Source: Pseudomonadota bacterium
GTDB taxonomy: Bacteria > Desulfobacterota > WTBG01 > JAGOGO01
Length of the DNA stretch: 6,044 nucleotides
NCBI GenBank assembly: GCA_021160085.1
Contig: JAGHDE010000087.1
Coordinates: forward strand, 1-6,044
Direction of reading: 5' to 3'
A program made the translations under genes and the position numbers. Shown here piece by piece: positions 1 to 5,902 of the stretch; positions within the stretch are counted from its first letter, which is position 1, and each line of letters begins with the position of its first letter. The notes under the pieces are model-generated. The model saw nothing but the letters and a program-made list of their open reading frames with translations. It searched no databases and had not been told where the DNA came from.

Positions 1-43
1 CAATAAACTGGTCATTAAGCTGATCAACCGTTTTTTAAAATAA
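1..43 (+). CDS. possible C-terminal tail of an upstream gene (partial)
   Basis: Reading from base 2, thirteen sense codons (NKLVIKLINRFLK) run to a TAA at 41-43. The mix of basic and hydrophobic residues would suit the amphipathic end of a protein. The fragment is too short to name a family, and a chance open stretch of this length is common. A non-coding, AT-rich region follows, so this gene would end before the phosphate operon's own promoter. There is no convincing intrinsic terminator after it. Confidence 0.3.
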   Translation, partial: NKLVIKLINRFLK

Positions 44-140
44 GGGGAATATAGATACAACCATTTGGGAAAAAATATGGAGAAACACCTTCTATGTGAT
101 TTTTTGAGATATTGTCAAATGTTCATAAGACAGCCATAAA

Positions 141-179
141 TTAACACAAAATTAACAAAACATTTATACCAGGTTAACA
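141..179 (+). promoter_or_regulatory. Pho-box-like array: four hexamers at 11-bp spacing
   Basis: TTAACA occurs at 141-146, 152-157 and 174-179, with TTTATA at 163-168. The start-to-start distance is exactly 11 bp each time, one helical turn, with 5-bp spacers. PhoB/PhoP-family response regulators bind direct repeats with this 11-bp period, and TT(A/T/C)ACA with spacers of about 5 bp is the Bacillus PhoP consensus. Immediately upstream, TTCATA (122-127) and GCCATA (133-138) form a further 11-bp-spaced pair resembling the CATAA part of the E. coli pho box, but 8 bp rather than 11 bp before the next hexamer. Location ahead of a pst operon supports phosphate-starvation control. The binding protein itself is inferred. 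Confidence 0.7.
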
Positions 180-190
180 AAGAAAATAGA

Positions 191-196
191 TACAAA
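191..196 (+). promoter_or_regulatory. candidate -10 element of the operon promoter
   Basis: TACAAA matches four of six positions of TATAAT. It begins 11 nt after the last Pho-box-like hexamer, which ends at 179. That is about the gap seen in PhoB/PhoP-activated promoters, where the activator site takes the place of the -35 box. Transcription would start near 203 and give a leader of roughly 170 nt before the porin. The overlapping TAGATA (187-192) is a poorer alternative. The exact hexamer is uncertain. Confidence 0.4.
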
Positions 197-235
197 GCTG
201 AAATGTTGATGATAGAACATCTGTTTTTGAGCGGG

Positions 236-246
236 AAAGGAGGTGA
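236..246 (+). promoter_or_regulatory. orphan strong Shine-Dalgarno sequence in the operon leader
   Basis: AAAGGAGGTGA is an almost full-length complement of the 16S rRNA 3' end, yet no ATG follows at a usable distance. The only nearby options are ATT at 255 and TTG at 257. These would encode peptides of five and six residues, stopping at 270-272 and 275-277. The porin start is far downstream at 374 with its own SD. The site may drive a leader peptide, act as a ribosome standby site, or simply be a chance purine run. Confidence 0.4.
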
Positions 247-357
247 AAAAAGGCATTTGTCATACTTTTTGAAATAGTGGGCCCTGGTGGCGGTCGCTGA
301 TTCTGAAACCCGGATTGTGAATGAATTAAGGCTGTCAAAAAATCTTTTAAATTTATT

Positions 358-363
358 AGGAGG
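358..363 (+). promoter_or_regulatory. ribosome binding site of the porin, fixing its start at 374
   Basis: AGGAGG lies 10 nt before the ATG at 374. It decides the start: the same frame stays open back to a GTG at 287, but that codon has no SD at normal distance. The 29 extra residues would also sit ahead of an otherwise ordinary signal peptide. Confidence 0.8.
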
Positions 364-373
364 ACTAAATCAT

Positions 374-1615
374 ATGAAAGAGAAATGGACTCATGAGAGA
401 GTTGTAAAATACGTCTTGACAACGATGCTTTTTATTTTTGTGTTATTTCTCAGTGCACCTTCTTCATACGCCGGAGAAGTCGATATTTTAATCAAGAAAT
501 TGGTGGAGAAAGGGGTGTTGAGTCCTGGAGAGGCCCAACAGATATTGACAGAGACGAAGGAAGAGACGAGGAAACAGATCGCCAAAGGCGAAAGTGATCT
601 TTTGCCGAAGTGGGTACAGAACACAAAATTCAAAGGGGACTTGAGACTTCGGTATCAGTGGCAGGATCGAGAAGAAAAAAAGGCACGTCATCGGGGACGG
701 GTACGGTTCCGGTTTGGTGCGGAAACGAAAGTGTTAAATGATTTAAAGGTTGGATTCAGGCTTGCATCAGGGGGTACTGACCCGCGTTCAACCAACCAGA
801 CCTTCCAGGATTCCTTCAGTTCGAAAGGGATTAACCTGGACATGGCTTATGCTCAATGGGAACCGACAGGCTGGTTCAGCCTCATCGGCGGAAAGTTTAA
901 GAACCCCTTGTGGCGCCCCTCGGATCTCATCTGGGATGGCGACATAAACCCTGAAGGCGGCGCGGCACACTTTAATTACAAAGCAAGCAAGCAACTGGGG
1001 TTGTTTGCAAATGCCGGATTTTTTATTCTTGATGAGGTGAAGAGTTCGGGTGATGATCCCTTATTGTGGATTATACAGCCAGGATTCAACTGGAAAATCA
1101 ACGATAAGGCCACGTTAAAAGCGGCGCTGTCCTATTATGGCTTTAGCAATGTGGAAGGCCATGAACTGGATCATAGTGAAGATACGAACACCAGAGCTGC
1201 ATCTGGCGGCCTCAAATACGACTTTGATTCAATTGTCTTGAGCGCTGAGTTAGGAACTAAACCAGGATTTATCAACTATGCAGGTATTTTTGGTGATTAC
1301 GTGAATAACACTGATCCTTCTGATGATGACTCTGCCTGGCTCATTGGATTGAAGTTCGGAGATAAAAAGGTTAAGAAAAAAGGCCAGTGGCAGGCAAAGT
1401 ACAGTTATCGGCGGGTTGAACGAGATTCGATCCTGGATACTTTCCCAGACTCAGACTTCTTCAGCGGAAAAACCAATGTAAAGGGACACGAGGGGGCAAT
1501 AGAATGTGGTTTGGCCAAAAACGTTAGCCTTGGTCTTGATTATTATCATACTGAAGAATTACATGGAAACATTGAAGAGGATCTTCTCCAGTTCGACTGG
1601 AAGGTCAAATTTTAG
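374..1615 (+). CDS. outer-membrane 'putative porin', probably phosphate/anion entry
   Basis: The 413-residue product is a beta-barrel porin expected to let phosphate or other anions cross the outer membrane. Residues 1-33 form a Sec signal peptide: a basic N-terminus, a hydrophobic core at about 14-27, and likely cleavage after SYA. A short helical region follows (about 36-72, with LIKKLVEKGVLSPGEAQQIL), typical of this family. From about residue 85 (KFKGDLRLRYQW) the chain alternates in the manner of beta-strands and ends in KVKF, a C-terminal aromatic suited to BAM insertion. GGKFKNPLWRPSDLIWDGD (172-190) resembles the signature of the uncharacterised 'putative porin' family (Porin_5). The length is normal. 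Its place at the head of a pst operon, behind Pho-box-like repeats, supports a role like OprP/OprO. Phosphate selectivity is inferred from context only, since homology to OprP is not visible by eye. Confidence 0.85.
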   Translation: MKEKWTHERVVKYVLTTMLFIFVLFLSAPSSYAGEVDILIKKLVEKGVLSPGEAQQILTETKEETRKQIAKGESDLLPKWVQNTKFKGDLRLRYQWQDREEKKARHRGRVRFRFGAETKVLNDLKVGFRLASGGTDPRSTNQTFQDSFSSKGINLDMAYAQWEPTGWFSLIGGKFKNPLWRPSDLIWDGDINPEGGAAHFNYKASKQLGLFANAGFFILDEVKSSGDDPLLWIIQPGFNWKINDKATLKAALSYYGFSNVEGHELDHSEDTNTRAASGGLKYDFDSIVLSAELGTKPGFINYAGIFGDYVNNTDPSDDDSAWLIGLKFGDKKVKKKGQWQAKYSYRRVERDSILDTFPDSDFFSGKTNVKGHEGAIECGLAKNVSLGLDYYHTEELHGNIEEDLLQFDWKVKF

Positions 1616-1663
1616 AAAAAATTAATTTTTAAATAACGCAGTCAATGAAAAACAAACATGGAA

Positions 1664-1668
1664 AGGAG
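1664..1668 (+). promoter_or_regulatory. ribosome binding site of pstS, fixing its start at 1676
   Basis: AGGAG sits 7 nt before the ATG at 1676. An in-frame ATG at 1658 lies upstream of this SD and has no good site of its own. The later start also gives a standard signal peptide. Confidence 0.8.
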
Positions 1669-1675
1669 AAACAAT

Positions 1676-2527
1676 ATGAAAGAATTATCGAAATCACGGA
1701 TTAATACAGGGAAAATTGTGGCCTTGCTTTTGCTGGTGATGCTCATCTGTTTCAGTATGCCTGTAAACAGTTTTTCCGCTGACAACTCAATTACCATAAC
1801 CGGCTCAACCACTGTATTACCGATTGCTCAGAATACAGCGGAAGTGTTTATGGATAGAAATCCTGATGTAAATATTTCGGTGCAGGGCGGTGGTTCAGGC
1901 GTAGGGATTGCCTCCCTCATCGACGGAACCTGTGACATTGCTGATGCTTCCCGGCCTATTAAGGATAAAGAGCTTGAAAAAGCCGTGAGCAGAGGCATCG
2001 ATCCCACGGCAAATGTGATTGCTATGGATGGTATCGCTGTAATCGTTCACCCTTCAAATACAGCGACCGCTCTGACCGAGAAACAGTTAAAAGACATCTA
2101 TACCGGAAAAATATCTGACTGGTCTCAAGCCGGCGGAAGCGGTGGGAAAATTGTTGTTATCTCCCGGGATAGCGCCAGCGGTACTTTCGAAACATTTAAT
2201 AAACTGGCGTTAGATAAAGTGAGGGTGAGGCCAGATGCACTGATGCAGGCGTCAAACAAGGCTGTTGCTACCATCGTAGCCAAGACGCCGGGAGCAATTG
2301 GATATGTGGGCTTAGGATATCTATCTTCAAACGTGAAGGCCTTATTCATTGATGGGGTTAAGCCCAGCAATGAAACTGTTTTAACCGGTGACTACGTGCT
2401 GGCACGACCGCTTTTTATGTACACGAACGGAAAACCAACGGGATATGTTAAGGCTTTTTTCGATTTTGTTCTCAGCGAAGAAGGGCAAAAAATGGTTGAA
2501 AATCTGGGTTTTGTCGGTCTGAAATAG
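1676..2527 (+). CDS. pstS: periplasmic phosphate-binding protein PstS
   Basis: PstS captures phosphate in the periplasm and delivers it to PstCA. The 283-residue protein has a Sec signal peptide (basic start, hydrophobic 14-26, probable cleavage after SFSA at 35). There is no lipobox at that site, so it should be soluble. The phosphate-contact segments are GSTTV (43-47), GGGSGVG (71-77), AMDG (116-119) and RDSASGT (164-170), the last matching the R...SGT ligand loop of the family. Residues 89-95 read ADASRPI, where E. coli PstS has GASDAP. This and the short length place it in the PstS_2-type subfamily (TIGR02136-like) rather than with E. coli PstS. It starts 60 nt after the porin stop with no terminator or promoter between, so the two are probably co-transcribed. 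Two hairpins follow its stop. Confidence 0.95.
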   Translation: MKELSKSRINTGKIVALLLLVMLICFSMPVNSFSADNSITITGSTTVLPIAQNTAEVFMDRNPDVNISVQGGGSGVGIASLIDGTCDIADASRPIKDKELEKAVSRGIDPTANVIAMDGIAVIVHPSNTATALTEKQLKDIYTGKISDWSQAGGSGGKIVVISRDSASGTFETFNKLALDKVRVRPDALMQASNKAVATIVAKTPGAIGYVGLGYLSSNVKALFIDGVKPSNETVLTGDYVLARPLFMYTNGKPTGYVKAFFDFVLSEEGQKMVENLGFVGLK

Positions 2528-2536
2528 ACCGATTTT

Positions 2537-2566
2537 GTGACGCGGCAATATACGTGCCGCAGTCAC
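2537..2566 (+). other. stem-loop just after pstS (weak terminator or mRNA-stabilising hairpin)
   Basis: GTGACGCGGCA (2537-2547) pairs with TGCCGCAGTCAC (2555-2566): 11 base pairs with one bulged A at 2561 and a 7-nt loop. It begins 10 nt after the pstS stop. The downstream sequence is CCTGTTTTAC, a poor U-tract, so complete termination is unlikely. A 3' hairpin that protects pstS mRNA or causes partial termination fits better. Confidence 0.6.
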
Positions 2567-2587
2567 CCTGTTTTACTCTCCTCCTCT

Positions 2588-2618
2588 ACGAACACGGCGC
2601 ATGACGCCGTGTTCGTTT
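2588..2618 (+). terminator. strong 12-bp hairpin between pstS and pstC (probable attenuating terminator)
   Basis: ACGAACACGGCG (2588-2599) pairs perfectly with CGCCGTGTTCGT (2605-2616) around a 5-nt loop, CATGA. Only two further T residues (2617-2618) follow, then a run of eight A (2619-2626), so the U-tract is short and termination is probably partial. A leaky terminator or processing stop here would give more PstS than PstC/A/B, as known for other binding-protein transporter operons. It could also block 3' exonucleases. The opposite strand lacks a T-run in the right place. Confidence 0.6.
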
Positions 2619-2642
2619 AAAAAAAATGATAATATTTTAAGA

Positions 2643-2671
2643 TTGTATTGCGTTACGTTAACAGGTAATAT
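2643..2671 (+). promoter_or_regulatory. weak candidate internal promoter ahead of pstC
   Basis: TTGTAT (2643-2648) and TAATAT (2666-2671) are separated by exactly 17 bp and match the sigma-70 boxes at 3/6 and 4/6. A single TTAACA (2658-2663), the same hexamer as in the main promoter, lies between them. In AT-rich DNA such matches arise easily, so this is tentative. Confidence 0.22.
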
Positions 2672-2703
2672 ACATTTTTTTCGGAGGAGACAGAAAGGCG
2701 AAC

Positions 2704-3633
2704 ATGTTTTTTATAAGAAGACGAAATAAGATGAAATTCACGATCAGGGCAGGTGTGGTGAAGGAGAATATCTACAAATGGGTTTTTGCTGTTTCAGCCT
2801 TCGCCTCCCTCCTTTTTTTGGTGGGAATCACGATTACCCTTTTTATAGAAGGACTGCCGATTTTTAAAGAGGTAGGTTTTTTCGATCTTTTATTTGGAAA
2901 ACTCTGGTATCCTACCTACGACCCGGCAGATTTCGGAATTTTTCCATTAATAATGGGGACTGTATGGGTAACCGTTGGTGCATTGGTTGTGTGTGTGATA
3001 CTGGGGGTAGGGAGCGCGCTTTATATCAATGAATTAGCAGGCAAAAAACAGAGGGCTATCTTAAAACCCATGATTGAAATATTAGCGGCCATTCCCTCTA
3101 TTGTGTATGGATTTTTTGGAATGGTTATTGTAGCCCCATTTATACAGAATCTTTTGGGCCTTCCTACCGGACTCTGTGCTTTTACCGGGAGCCTGATTTT
3201 AGGTATAATGGCTCTTCCTACAGTCTGCAGCATAGCCGAGGACGCCCTGAGCTTTGTGCCCAAGAGCTTCCGGGAAGCATCCCTGGCGTTAGGTGCAAAC
3301 AGATGGCAGACAATGGTAAGGGTGGTGATACCGGCCGCCGGGTCAGGCATCTCCACCGCGATAATTTTGGGAATGAGTAGAGCAGTGGGCGAAACCATGA
3401 CAGTTCTAATGGTGACTGGTGGAGCAGCGGTTATTCCCCATTCATTTTTCGATCCGGTTCGACCAATGACCTCTACTATTGCAGCAGAGATGGGAGAAGC
3501 AGTGATGGGAGGGGCTCATTATCATGCCTTGTTTGCCATCGGCCTCATTCTTTTTTTAATTACGTTTATCTTTAACGTTATTGCTGAGACCATCAGTCGA
3601 AAGTACAGGTTGAAGCTGGGCTTAAGCGGATGA
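2704..3633 (+). CDS. pstC: phosphate ABC transporter permease PstC
   Basis: PstC forms, with PstA, the inner-membrane phosphate channel. The 309 residues show about six membrane segments: roughly 26-48, 83-107, 124-147, 158-178, 215-238 and 277-297. The cytoplasmic EAA loop that contacts PstB is [15 protein letters not shown] (189-203), followed by IPAA. SRAVGETM (225-232) carries the Arg and Glu of the R..GE motif implicated in transport in E. coli PstC. The start at 2704 is supported by AAAGG at 2694-2698; a stronger GGAGGAGA (2683-2690) lies further off. An in-frame ATG at 2731 (Met10) is possible but has a poor SD. The stop overlaps the pstA start as ATGA. The first loop (about 49-82, WYPTYDPADFGIFP) is typical of the family. 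Confidence 0.95.
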   Translation: MFFIRRRNKMKFTIRAGVVKENIYKWVFAVSAFASLLFLVGITITLFIEGLPIFKEVGFFDLLFGKLWYPTYDPADFGIFPLIMGTVWVTVGALVVCVILGVGSALYINELAGKKQRAILKPMIEILAAIPSIVYGFFGMVIVAPFIQNLLGLPTGLCAFTGSLILGIMALPTVCSIAEDALSFVPKSFREASLALGANRWQTMVRVVIPAAGSGISTAIILGMSRAVGETMTVLMVTGGAAVIPHSFFDPVRPMTSTIAAEMGEAVMGGAHYHALFAIGLILFLITFIFNVIAETISRKYRLKLGLSG

Positions 3634-4475
3634 AAAATAAAATCACCCAGAATTTGGGATTCTTTCTATTATTTTTTTCTATAATCACAACGCTTTTTTT
3701 TCTGGGGGCAATTATATATTTTATTAGCGTCAATGGACTTAAAGTCATCAACTGGGAGTTTTTAACCCAGGTGCCGAGGAAAGGAATGACTGAAGGAGGC
3801 ATTGCCCCGGCAATTGTGGGAACCTTTTATCTGACTTTTGGAGCCATTTTATTTTCGCTGCCTCTGGGGTTAGCCTGTGCTATCTATCTTTGTGAATATA
3901 GTCCCAAAAGTTATGTGGTAAACATAATCAGAATGAGCATCAATAATTTAGCCGGTGTTCCGTCGGTCGTGTTTGGGCTTTTCGGGCTGACGGTTTTTGT
4001 AAAATTTTTTGGTTTTGGGGTATCGATTCTTTCTGGAAGCCTCACCCTGGGGATAATGGTGCTTCCTCAAATTATCTCTGCTTCACAAGAAGCGCTCTTA
4101 GCTGTTCCTCAATCCTATCGAGAGGCCTCACTGGCATTAGGAGCGACACACTGGCAAACAACAAAAAAGATGGTAGTACCCGCCGCCTTACCTGGTATTC
4201 TAACCGGTGTTATTTTGAGTATCGGAAGGGTAGCGGGAGAGACAGCCCCTATTCTTTTTACTGCGGCAACATATTATACCCGGGGATATCCGGATTCTGT
4301 CTTTTCTGAGGTTATGGCCCTGCCGTATCATATTTATGCTCTTATGACGGAAGGCACCCACCCTGAAAAACAGACTGAGATTGCGTACGGATGTTCCTTA
4401 GTTCTCTTAATTTTGGTTTTATTAGTCTCTACCCTGGCAATTGTTCTTCGCCAGAGACAGAGGGGGGAGTTATGA
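3630..4475 (+). CDS. pstA: phosphate ABC transporter permease PstA
   Basis: PstA is the second half of the phosphate channel. The 281-residue protein begins with a membrane segment (about 9-33), followed by the family's periplasmic stretch [17 protein letters not shown] (49-65). Further hydrophobic segments lie at about 66-88, 102-127, 133-152, 187-199 and 254-273. The EAA loop is [15 protein letters not shown] (163-177). [10 protein letters not shown] (198-207) is the PstA form of the conserved R..GET motif. The start overlaps the pstC stop by 4 nt with only a weak SD (AAGCGG), so translation is probably coupled to pstC. The C-terminus is short and basic, and the stop again overlaps the next start as ATGA. 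Family length is normal. Confidence 0.95.
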   Translation: MKNKITQNLGFFLLFFSIITTLFFLGAIIYFISVNGLKVINWEFLTQVPRKGMTEGGIAPAIVGTFYLTFGAILFSLPLGLACAIYLCEYSPKSYVVNIIRMSINNLAGVPSVVFGLFGLTVFVKFFGFGVSILSGSLTLGIMVLPQIISASQEALLAVPQSYREASLALGATHWQTTKKMVVPAALPGILTGVILSIGRVAGETAPILFTAATYYTRGYPDSVFSEVMALPYHIYALMTEGTHPEKQTEIAYGCSLVLLILVLLVSTLAIVLRQRQRGEL

Positions 4476-5233
4476 ATAATGAGGTGAAAATAAAGGCGAA
4501 AAATGTCAATTTCTATTATGGCAATAAACAGGTTTTGGAAAATATAGACTTGGAATTTTATCAAAATCGAGTATCCGCGCTTATTGGTCCTTCAGGGTGT
4601 GGGAAATCCACTTTTATCAGGCTTTTCAATCGTATGAACGATCTTATTTCTAATACCCGGATGGAAGGAAAGATATATCTTGACAACATAGATATAAATG
4701 GAAAAAACGTAGATGTTGTAAAAATAAGAAGATTGGTGGGTATGGTGTTTCAAAAACCCAATCCCTTTCCCAAAACTATTTATGAAAATGTTAGTTACGG
4801 TCTGGAGGTAAATGGAATAAAAGATAAAAAGTCTATTGAAGAAAAGGTAATTGAATCATTAGATAGAGCTGCCTTATGGAGGGAAGTCAAAGACAGACTC
4901 CATGACAGCGCCTTAGGACTTTCCGGCGGGCAACAGCAGAGGCTTTGCATAGCCCGATGTCTGGCGGTCGAGCCTGAGGTGATTTTGTTTGACGAGCCGT
5001 GTGCAAGTTTAGATCCCATTTCTACCAGAAGCATCGAAGAGCTTATTTTAGAGTTAAAAAAGTATTATACCATCGTTATTGTTACCCATAATATGCAGCA
5101 GGCCGCCCGGATTTCAGATTTTACCGCGTTCCTTTATTTAGGAGAGCTAATCGAATTTGGTCCTACCGAAAAATTATTTACTGTGCCCAAGGAAAAAACG
5201 ACTGAGGAATATTTAACCGGAAAGTTCGGATAA
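4472..5233 (+). CDS. pstB: phosphate ABC transporter ATPase PstB
   Basis: PstB hydrolyses ATP on the cytoplasmic face to drive PstCA. The 253 residues hold every ABC motif: Walker [10 protein letters not shown] (39-47), Q-loop Gln94 in FQKPNPFP, signature LSGGQQQR (150-157), Walker B VILFDE (170-175), D-loop ASLDP (178-182) and switch His206 in VTHNM. The FQKPNPFP and DEP-C-x-x-LDPIST sequences are specific to PstB among ABC ATPases. The D-loop reads CASLD where E. coli has CSALD, a minor swap. The start at 4472 follows AGGGGGGAG and overlaps pstA by 4 nt. An in-frame ATG at 4391 would add 27 unrelated residues deep inside pstA and is not used. The C-terminus is EEYLTGKFG, matching the family's usual end. 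Confidence 0.97.
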   Translation: MNNEVKIKAKNVNFYYGNKQVLENIDLEFYQNRVSALIGPSGCGKSTFIRLFNRMNDLISNTRMEGKIYLDNIDINGKNVDVVKIRRLVGMVFQKPNPFPKTIYENVSYGLEVNGIKDKKSIEEKVIESLDRAALWREVKDRLHDSALGLSGGQQQRLCIARCLAVEPEVILFDEPCASLDPISTRSIEELILELKKYYTIVIVTHNMQQAARISDFTAFLYLGELIEFGPTEKLFTVPKEKTTEEYLTGKFG

Positions 5234-5242
5234 GGAGAAAAA

Positions 5243-5902
5243 ATGTTAGAAGAAGAGAAGATAACGAATCTTAAGAAAGAGCTTATAGAATATACTGCGC
5301 TGGTAGAGGGAATGATAGTAAAAAGCGTCAAGGGCCTGCAGGAAAGAGACAAAAAAATACTTCTGGAAGTCAGCGAAGAAGATGAAGCAAAGGCCAATGA
5401 TTTAGAGATAAAATTAGAGGAGATATGCACAACAATCATTGCTCAACATCAACCAAAGGGTAAATCGTTACGAACTCTTCTTATGTCCTTAAAGATAAAT
5501 AACGATTTAGAAAGAATGGCAGATTATGCAGTCAAGATAGTTGAAAGCAGTTTCTTCCTCATAGAACGGACTCAGGTAAAACCCTATATTGATTTGCCAA
5601 AACTGGCAGAAATTACAATCAACATGGTGAAGGATAGTATAACTTCTTTTGTAAATGAGGACGTTTTATTAGCTCAAGATGTTTGCAAAAGAGATAACCG
5701 GGCTGATAATCTTAGCGATCAGATTTTAAGCGACCTTAAGGAATATATGGCTTCAGATTCGGCAACGATTGAACGTTCTCTTAGCCTGCTGAGGGTAGCC
5801 GGAAGTTTAGAGCGTATAGCTGATCTCTCCACCAACATCTGTGAGGATGTAATTTATATGGTGGAAGGAAAAGTAATAAAACATCACACCACTAATACTT
5901 GA
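5243..5902 (+). CDS. phoU: phosphate signalling regulator PhoU
   Basis: PhoU is a cytoplasmic, all-helical protein that links Pst transporter state to PhoR/PhoB signalling and restrains phosphate uptake. The 219 residues make two three-helix PhoU repeats (about 8-108 and 115-212). The paired metal-binding motifs are EEDEAKANDLE (45-55) with LERMADYA (89-96), and KRDNRADNL (149-157) with LERIADLSTNICED (189-202). The usual ERIGDH appears as ERMADY and ERIADL; the Asp ligands are kept. The ending VIYMVEGKVIKHH is characteristic. It starts 9 nt after the pstB stop, with AAGGAG (5232-5237) overlapping that stop codon, so it is the last clear gene of the operon. No phoB or phoR gene is seen here. 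Confidence 0.95.
   Translation: MLEEEKITNLKKELIEYTALVEGMIVKSVKGLQERDKKILLEVSEEDEAKANDLEIKLEEICTTIIAQHQPKGKSLRTLLMSLKINNDLERMADYAVKIVESSFFLIERTQVKPYIDLPKLAEITINMVKDSITSFVNEDVLLAQDVCKRDNRADNLSDQILSDLKEYMASDSATIERSLSLLRVAGSLERIADLSTNICEDVIYMVEGKVIKHHTTNT

Noticed and set aside
80..110. Possible terminator for the upstream gene (CAC...GTG followed by a T-run)
   Set aside because: The stem is only about three base pairs, too weak to support a terminator call.
203..226. Leader hairpin ATGTT/AACAT followed by five T residues
   Set aside because: Five AT-rich base pairs around an 8-nt loop are unlikely to form a stable attenuator. Noted only as a coincidence.
287..373. Upstream GTG start for the porin, adding 29 residues
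   Set aside because: There is no SD at a normal distance from 287, while AGGAGG precedes the ATG at 374. The extra residues would also lie ahead of a normal signal peptide.
2602..2780. Small ATG-started frame across the pstS-pstC gap
   Set aside because: It starts in the loop of the 12-bp hairpin, has no SD, and runs through the pstC SD and start region out of frame.
3021..3398. Minus-strand open frame of 125 codons opposite pstC
   Set aside because: It lies wholly within a strongly supported membrane-protein gene and its sequence is a shadow of those codons. No family features are visible.
4391..4471. Upstream ATG start for pstB
   Set aside because: It lies inside pstA in another frame, has no SD, and adds sequence unlike PstB N-termini. 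The ATGA overlap at 4472 with a strong SD fits the family start.
5134..5439. Minus-strand open frame of 101 codons opposite the pstB/phoU junction
   Set aside because: It covers the conserved end of pstB and start of phoU. The Ser/Phe-rich translation is the expected complement of Lys/Glu-rich coding DNA.
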